NCBI GenBank assembly: GCA_026706325.1
Contig: JAPOYZ010000293.1
Span: 1 to 11,829, forward strand
Length of the DNA stretch: 11,829 nt
Direction: 5' to 3'
Source: Candidatus Aminicenantota bacterium
GTDB taxonomy: Bacteria; Acidobacteriota; UBA6911; RPQK01; JAJDTT01
The notes beneath the pieces were generated by a model. The model was not told where the DNA came from and did no database searches. It saw only the letters and a program-made list of their open reading frames with translations. The translations under genes and the position numbers were made by a program. Of this stretch, positions 7,138 to 11,829 are shown in pieces (the first letter of the stretch is position 1; every line of letters begins with the position of its first letter).

Positions 7138-8760
7138 ATGCGCTATCCGGGTTGGAACGCGCTGTTGCCCTTGGGAATGCTGTTCGGTCTTGCCGGCGCC
7201 GGAACGGCCCTGGGTCAGGCCGAGACTCGGATCAAGGAACCGCCGGGCCGCTTCGACGGGACGGGACACATCGTCACCGGCGACAGGCTCTCCGCTTCCA
7301 AGTACGTGAAGGGGACCTCCATCGAGGGCTCTTGGGCGGTGTTGCCGACGCCGCCTCTCGAGATCGGGAACCGGCGTCAGTTGCTCATGGATGGCTACGT
7401 GGTCGAGGACTTGGCCGGCTGCCGCAGGGTGGTCCATCGGCCCCGGCGCCACCCGGAGAACCCCCTCATCACCGGCGGCGCCTCACCGGACCACAGGCAG
7501 ACCCACGTGGTGAGCACTCCCAGCGTCGTCTACGACCTGGAGAGGGGCCTCTACCGCATGTGGGCCAACGGCTACCGGATGTACCGCACCGCAGGCCAAC
7601 ACTTCGGACTCTACTTCGAATCGCGGGACGGATTGACCTGGACGGCGCCCGGCCTGAAGCTGCACCGGATCGAAGGCCTTTCGGCTCCCAACATATTCTT
7701 CACCAAGCCGGGGCGGAGCGCCTCCATCGCGGTCAGCGAACTGCCTCCGGACTGGCGCCGCAAGGGCCGTTACCTGCTCGTCTACCACAGTGGAGAATTG
7801 GGCCGGAATCCCGCCACCCTGCAGATGCCCGGCGGAGGCATGGAGGTCCGGATCGCCCTGAGCGAAGACGGCATCCACTTCCAGGACCAGGAGGAGAACC
7901 CCATCTTCCGGGGCCAGAGCGACTGTGAGAACCAGATTCTCTACAACCCGGAGCGGAAGGTCTTCATGCTCTACCGGAGGCCGCCCATCAACGCCAGCCG
8001 GATCCGGAGGATCGCCTATTCGGAAAGCTCCGATCTCGTCAACTGGACCCAACCCACCGTGATCCTCAGGCCCGATGAACTGGACCCCTTCTCGTTCTAT
8101 GGAATGACGGTGGCCCGCTACGAAGGTCTCTACCTGGGATTTCTGGAAAATTTCTACTACAAGCAGCCGTTCGACGTGGAGTCCAAGCCGGCCAAGCACA
8201 TGCAGATCGACATCCAGTTGGCCTGGAGCCGGGACGGCATCCACTGGGAGCGCCATCCGGCCCGGCCCCTCTTCCTGGAGACGGGACCCGCCGGCAGCTA
8301 CGACTGGGGCATGGTCTTTCCGCCGGTGGGCCTCATCGAGCGGGAGGACCGGATCGACTTCTACTATGTGGGCCGCGAGCAGCTCCACGTCCGCATGCCC
8401 GGCAACTCGCACATCTGCCTGGCCACCCTGCGCAAGGACGGCTTCGTCTCCATCGAGGCGCCCCAGGAGGGATTCCTCCTGACCCGGCCCCTCAAGCACC
8501 CGGGCGGTCGTCTGCACATCAACGCAGAAACTTCCGCCAACGGCTCCATCCGGGTGGCCGTCCGGAGTGCAGACGGCGAGCTGGACGGCCAATGGCTGCC
8601 CGAGTGGGACTACGACCGCTCGCGAGGCTTCACCGGCGATTCTACGAACCACGTCATGCACTGGAATGACATGGAGGACCCGGAATCACTCAAGGGAAAG
8701 AACATCCGCCTCCAGTTTTTGCTGCGAGAAGCCCACTTGTATTCGTTCTGGTTCGAGTAG
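7138..8760 (+). CDS. Secreted GH32/GH43-like beta-propeller protein
   Basis: 540 residues, exported by a Sec signal peptide (hydrophobic 8-24, likely cleavage near ALGQA). The segment RRQLLMDGYVVEDLAGCRRVVHR (split here as RRQLLMDGYVVED and RRVVHR, 79-101) opens a propeller related to the five-bladed GH32/GH43/GH68 fold. Blade-like repeats follow: GLYRMWANGY (137-146), ESRDGLTW (161-168), LSEDGIHF (241-248), KVFMLYRRP (274-282), WSRDGIHW (363-370) and KDGFVSI (433-439). Residues about 455-540 form a C-terminal beta-sandwich ending in LYSFWFE. AAGGAGGAG (7126-7134) overlaps the stop of the preceding gene and fixes the ATG. It is a paralogue of the gene at 10540 and of the pseudogene at 5048-5356. 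GH32 catalytic motifs such as WMNDPNG are not present, so enzyme activity is unproven. Confidence 0.82.
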   Translation: MRYPGWNALLPLGMLFGLAGAGTALGQAETRIKEPPGRFDGTGHIVTGDRLSASKYVKGTSIEGSWAVLPTPPLEIGNRRQLLMDGYVVEDLAGCRRVVHRPRRHPENPLITGGASPDHRQTHVVSTPSVVYDLERGLYRMWANGYRMYRTAGQHFGLYFESRDGLTWTAPGLKLHRIEGLSAPNIFFTKPGRSASIAVSELPPDWRRKGRYLLVYHSGELGRNPATLQMPGGGMEVRIALSEDGIHFQDQEENPIFRGQSDCENQILYNPERKVFMLYRRPPINASRIRRIAYSESSDLVNWTQPTVILRPDELDPFSFYGMTVARYEGLYLGFLENFYYKQPFDVESKPAKHMQIDIQLAWSRDGIHWERHPARPLFLETGPAGSYDWGMVFPPVGLIEREDRIDFYYVGREQLHVRMPGNSHICLATLRKDGFVSIEAPQEGFLLTRPLKHPGGRLHINAETSANGSIRVAVRSADGELDGQWLPEWDYDRSRGFTGDSTNHVMHWNDMEDPESLKGKNIRLQFLLREAHLYSFWFE

Positions 8761-8764
8761 TGAA

Positions 8765-8790
8765 CAGGAGGGGGGACAGTCTTGTCCCCC
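8765..8790. repeat. Hairpin repeat, copy 3, inside the gene cluster
   Basis: GGGGGACA (8771-8778), loop GTCT and TGTCCCCC (8783-8790) form a perfect 8-bp stem. Starting at CAGGAGG (8765) it matches copy 2 (4922 onward) almost base for base. It starts 5 nt after the stop of the propeller gene, and a T-run (8796-8801 region) follows shortly after, so partial transcription termination or mRNA stabilisation between genes is possible. The position after a stop codon parallels copy 1. Confidence 0.85.
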
Positions 8791-8807
8791 ATTCCTTTTT
8801 TCCCTCT

Positions 8808-8812
8808 GGGAG
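8808..8812 (+). promoter_or_regulatory. Ribosome-binding site that fixes the sialidase-like gene start
   Basis: GGGAG lies 6 nt before the ATG at 8819. The frame is open upstream into the previous gene, but translation there has no signal peptide and reads through the hairpin. Starting at 8819 puts a twin-arginine motif at residues 8-12. Confidence 0.6.
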
Positions 8813-8818
8813 TACCAA

Positions 8819-10543
8819 ATGAAGAAGATGAACCTGAACCGACGCCGTTTCCTCAGCCGGACCCTGGGCGCCGGCGCCCTCGCCTCTGTCTCCCCGGGTT
8901 TTCACGGAACCGTGTTTTCCGCACCGTCCCCCAGCCGACGCAGCCGAATGCGCTCACTTGACGCCGTTGCCAACCGGCAAGTCACGGTCTGGCGGCCCCA
9001 GGGGCGCTTCACCAAGAACCCCGACCTGATCCGGTTTCCCGGCGGGAAGCTGATGCTGGTTTACAACGACTGCGACGCCCACTGGCCGCAGGAGACGACC
9101 CGGCTCACGACCCTCGAAAGCCATGACAATGGAAAGACCTGGGGAACTCCCCGGGTCGTCTCGGAGGCGGACCCTCGAAAGGGCGAGGAGCGCTGGGTGA
9201 CCCCGCGGATCAGCCGCCTCAGCGACGGGCGGCTGGTCATCATCTGCGACCAGAACGACTTCAGCCATATCCACGAGGACCAGCCTCCCGGAATCTGGAG
9301 CTGGTTCAGCTCGGACGAGGGGCGCACTTGGAGCGTGCCCCGGCTGACGGGAGTCCCCGGCTTCGAGCCGGATCGGATCGTGGAGCTGCCGGACGGAACC
9401 CTGCTCATGGCCTCCCAGATCTTCTTCAAGGCCACGCGCAAGATCGGCGTCCTGGTCATGCGCTCCACCGACGGCGGCATGACCTGGAAGGACCGGAGCA
9501 TCGTCGCGGCCGACACGGTCCACCATCATTCGGAAGCCGCCATCGTGGTCCTTTCCGACGGTTCCCTCGCCTGCGTTCTGAGGGAGAGCAACCATCACGG
9601 CTACCCCTCGTACCTCTGCTTCTCCAACGACGGGGGCCGGAACTGGAGCCGGCCCGAACCCATGCCCTTCGCGGGAGACCGTCCCTATGCCAAGCAACTT
9701 CCCGACGGACGCGTCCTGGTCACCTACCGGAACCGGTCGGGGAACCGGGGCACGCACGCCTGGATCGGAGACCTGCGCCGCAATCCCGGATTCCAGCCGG
9801 GCGGAGTCCACTACCACGACCGGGTAAAGCTCGAATCGGGGGAACTGCGCGTCGATGACGTTCCCGGAGCCGTTACCCAGTACATTCTTCTTCCTCCCGA
9901 GAACTTCCGGAGCGACCTTTTTCTGGAAGCGGTGCTTCGAGTCGAGGGCCCACCCGATCAGCCCATCGCCTCCATGGAGATCGGCCGTCTGGAACGGAGG
10001 CTGGACGTCTGCAGCAACGGCCTCCGGCTCTACGCGCCCAAGCGGGACCTGGGTCCCGACCGGGCCAGCGGCGGCCGCATCGACCTGATCCACGAACTGG
10101 ACATGACGAAGCCGAGAAACGTCCGGCTCAACGCCTGGAAGGGCCTGTTCACCGTCCAGGTCGACGGCAAGGTGGTCATGAGCCGGGCTCTCTACAACGA
10201 CTTTCCGCTGCTGGAGACGTGGTTCGGACGGGCAGAGAACGGGAAAGGCACGAGCTGGTGGAGCCGCGCCGCCTACCAGGTCAGCAACGACACCGAGCCG
10301 CATCACCAGTGGGAGTGGCGGGCCGACAGCGGCGAGCATCCCGACCAGTACCAGTTGGACCACATGCTGGAGCTCCACGCCAATACACCTTCCGCCACCC
10401 ACCGGCCCGACAACGGTTACTCCTCCTGGGTGGAGCTGGAGGACGGACGGATTTTCATGGTGGACTACAGCAACCGGGGCGACCCCAGGACCAAGGCCCA
10501 TCTCTACGGGGTCTATTTCTCACCCGGGGACTTCCTGACATGA
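8819..10543 (+). CDS. Tat-exported sialidase-like (BNR/Asp-box) beta-propeller protein with an inserted beta-sandwich
   Basis: 574 residues. The N-terminus carries a twin-arginine signal (RRRFLSR, 8-14, then GAGALASVSP), so it should be exported folded by Tat. Four Asp-box repeats of the S-x-D-x-G-x-T-W type are seen: SHDNGKTW (101-108), SSDEGRTW (164-171), STDGGMTW (216-223) and SNDGGRNW (269-276). They mark a six-bladed sialidase/neuraminidase fold (GH33-like superfamily). RES at 255-257 and YRNR at 303-306 fall where sialidases carry two of three substrate-binding arginines, but the N-terminal F/Y-R-I-P motif is absent (NPDLIRFPGG, 67-76), so true sialidase activity is doubtful. Residues about 355-490 look like a concanavalin/LamG-type beta-sandwich inserted before a last blade (YSSWVELEDGRIFMVDY, 534-550). 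The stop codon overlaps the next start as ATGA, implying coupling. Confidence 0.87.
   Translation: MKKMNLNRRRFLSRTLGAGALASVSPGFHGTVFSAPSPSRRSRMRSLDAVANRQVTVWRPQGRFTKNPDLIRFPGGKLMLVYNDCDAHWPQETTRLTTLESHDNGKTWGTPRVVSEADPRKGEERWVTPRISRLSDGRLVIICDQNDFSHIHEDQPPGIWSWFSSDEGRTWSVPRLTGVPGFEPDRIVELPDGTLLMASQIFFKATRKIGVLVMRSTDGGMTWKDRSIVAADTVHHHSEAAIVVLSDGSLACVLRESNHHGYPSYLCFSNDGGRNWSRPEPMPFAGDRPYAKQLPDGRVLVTYRNRSGNRGTHAWIGDLRRNPGFQPGGVHYHDRVKLESGELRVDDVPGAVTQYILLPPENFRSDLFLEAVLRVEGPPDQPIASMEIGRLERRLDVCSNGLRLYAPKRDLGPDRASGGRIDLIHELDMTKPRNVRLNAWKGLFTVQVDGKVVMSRALYNDFPLLETWFGRAENGKGTSWWSRAAYQVSNDTEPHHQWEWRADSGEHPDQYQLDHMLELHANTPSATHRPDNGYSSWVELEDGRIFMVDYSNRGDPRTKAHLYGVYFSPGDFLT
10540..10543 (+). promoter_or_regulatory. 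ATGA stop/start overlap coupling two genes
   Basis: The TGA of the sialidase-like gene (10541-10543) shares bases with the ATG of the next gene (10540-10542). There is no space for a separate promoter. This arrangement usually means translational coupling and near-equal expression of the two products. Confidence 0.75.
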
Positions 10544-11829
10544 CCTCGCGTCCATTCCGGGGCTGGTTGGCCGCCGGCCTGCTCTTCTACGGGCTGTTTT
10601 CGACGGGCTTCCCGGCTCCCTCTGAAGTCCGGGAAGTGGGAAGCGAGCTCCAGCCTCTCTGGGACGACTGGCTGATCGAAAGCCTGGAGAACGTCCGGCA
10701 CGTCCTTCACCGGCCGGAGCCGCGGGAGGTCGTTCTGCGGCGCGACCGTCCCTGGGAGGACCACGCCATCTACAACCCGGTGGTCATCAAGGACGGGTAT
10801 CGATACCGGATGTGGTATCGGGCCCGGGCCGTGGAGAAACCCATCCTGACCGCCTACGCCGAGAGTCTGGACGGAATGCATTGGGTGAAGCCCAAGCTGG
10901 GCCTCATCGAGCACGACGGGTCGAGGGAGAACAACCTCGTCTGGCCGGCGCCCGGAGGCATTGGCCGGTCCGTCTCCGTCGTCAAGGACGGAAACCCCGA
11001 GGCGGCCCCTCAGGAGCGTTACAAGGCCATCACCAACCAGGGGACCAAGTTGCCTTCGGGCCGGGAAATCGCCCTGCTCTACGGCCTGGTTTCTCCCGAC
11101 GGCCTGCGCTGGCGCATGGTCCATGAGGGACCCATCGTCGTGCCGCCGCTGGGGGACGGAGCGTTCGATTCCCACAACATCATCCTGTGGGACGAAGCCC
11201 GGGGGCGCTATTCCATTTACGCACGGGGCTGGTACCGCCGGGGAAGCAGGCCGCTGGATGGAAGGACGGTGGGCAGGGGACCTTACCATGTCCTGATTGG
11301 GCGCCCCTCGGGAGTGGTCGAGAAGATCAGCCGGATCCGGGACATCCGCCTCTTCACCTCCAAGGATTTCCGGGACTGGTCCGAGCCCGAGTACATCGGT
11401 CTCGGCGAGACTCCCCTGGAGCACCTCTACAAGAACTCGGCCGTGCCTTACTATCGGCGTCCCGACCTGATCCTCATGTTCCCGAAACGGTATCATCCCA
11501 CCCGGAAGTTTCATGACGACTGGCCGGCGCCCGGACAGTCGGAGGTGGTCTTCATGTTCAGCCGGGACGGCGTGAATTTCGACCGGCGCTTCATGGAGGC
11601 GTTTCTCCGGCCCGGACCGAACCCTCTGAACTGGCATGAACGGGCCATCCAGGTGGGCCCGACGCTGGTCCCCACGGCGCCAGGCGAGATGTCCCTGTAC
11701 TACGCCGAGCAGGGCAAGACGGACCAGGTCCGGATCCGCCGGGCCGCATTGCGCGAGGATGGCTTCGTATCTCTCCGCGCTCCCTACCGCGGGGGCATGG
11801 TCCGGACCCGGCTCCTGAAGTTCTCCGGG
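10540..11829 (+). CDS. Second secreted GH32/GH43-like beta-propeller protein (C-terminus beyond window)
   Basis: An ATG at 10540 overlaps the stop of the sialidase-like gene (ATGA), and the frame stays open to the right edge: 430 codons, no stop. Residues 7-25 are a hydrophobic signal peptide (GWLAAGLLFYGLFSTG). LQPLWDDWLIESLENVRHVLHRP (start residue 38; conserved parts DDWLIE and RHVLHRP) begins the propeller, matching DGYVVED and RRVVHRP of the gene at 7138. Blade motifs include YRYRMWYRAR (87-96), TAYAESLDGMHW (104-115), SRENNLVW (128-135), LVSPDGLRW (183-191), LFTSKDFRDW (271-280), MFSRDGVNF (339-347) and REDGFVSLRAP (405-415). By comparison with the 7138 protein about 100 residues of C-terminal beta-sandwich should follow outside the window. 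It is the closest relative in view of the pseudogene at 5048-5356. Glycosidase activity is inferred from the fold only. Confidence 0.85.
   Translation, partial: MTSRPFRGWLAAGLLFYGLFSTGFPAPSEVREVGSELQPLWDDWLIESLENVRHVLHRPEPREVVLRRDRPWEDHAIYNPVVIKDGYRYRMWYRARAVEKPILTAYAESLDGMHWVKPKLGLIEHDGSRENNLVWPAPGGIGRSVSVVKDGNPEAAPQERYKAITNQGTKLPSGREIALLYGLVSPDGLRWRMVHEGPIVVPPLGDGAFDSHNIILWDEARGRYSIYARGWYRRGSRPLDGRTVGRGPYHVLIGRPSGVVEKISRIRDIRLFTSKDFRDWSEPEYIGLGETPLEHLYKNSAVPYYRRPDLILMFPKRYHPTRKFHDDWPAPGQSEVVFMFSRDGVNFDRRFMEAFLRPGPNPLNWHERAIQVGPTLVPTAPGEMSLYYAEQGKTDQVRIRRAALREDGFVSLRAPYRGGMVRTRLLKFSG

Noticed and set aside
7138..8760. Bona fide GH32 invertase/levanase
   Set aside because: The hallmark WMNDPNG, RDP and EC motifs of GH32 are not present; only the propeller-like repeat pattern supports the relation.
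8567..8818. Upstream extension of the sialidase-like reading frame into the previous gene
   Set aside because: It would read through the hairpin repeat and displace the Tat signal; the ATG at 8819 has GGGAG at the proper distance.
8954..10501. Minus-strand open frame opposite the sialidase-like gene, with a similar one at 10513-11637
   Set aside because: No recognisable motif or start signal; the sense strand carries Asp-box repeats and propeller motifs.

Overview
The window is GC-rich bacterial DNA with G/C-biased third codon positions. It most resembles an Acidobacteriota genome. The main reason is the very large Oar-type TonB-dependent receptor with an N-terminal carboxypeptidase-regulatory-like domain, a family greatly expanded in that phylum. 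The accompanying secreted beta-propeller proteins are also common in Planctomycetota and relatives, so the phylum assignment is an inference.

Layout: (1) 1-1031, minus strand: a membrane-anchored or secreted CehA/McbA-type PHP-fold metallohydrolase, cut by the left edge of the window. (2) 1032-1323: divergent intergenic region with a good sigma70-like promoter for the minus-strand gene, a weaker candidate for the plus-strand gene, and a helically phased direct repeat. (3) 1324-4887, plus: Oar-like TonB-dependent receptor, 1187 residues. (4) 4888-5381: no intact gene. It holds a tandem pair of G/C-run hairpins (plus a degenerate third unit) and then a heavily decayed remnant of a beta-propeller gene of the same family as the two intact ones downstream. 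(5) 5382-11829, plus: four tightly packed genes that look like one transcription unit. They are a lipoprotein with a TIM-barrel glycosidase-like domain, a secreted GH32/GH43-like propeller protein, a Tat-exported sialidase-like (BNR repeat) protein, and a second GH32/GH43-like propeller protein that runs off the right edge. A third copy of the hairpin repeat sits between the second and third of these genes.

How they may work together (inference): the four plus-strand exported proteins look like glycan-processing or glycan-binding factors, and the upstream TonB-dependent receptor could import the products. That would make a polysaccharide-utilisation-like locus without a SusD partner, inner-membrane transporter, sugar kinase or regulator in view. 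No substrate can be assigned from the sequence. The local abundance of one propeller family (two intact paralogues plus one pseudogene) points to duplication and loss within the locus. No tRNA, rRNA, CRISPR array, insertion sequence or phage gene was seen.
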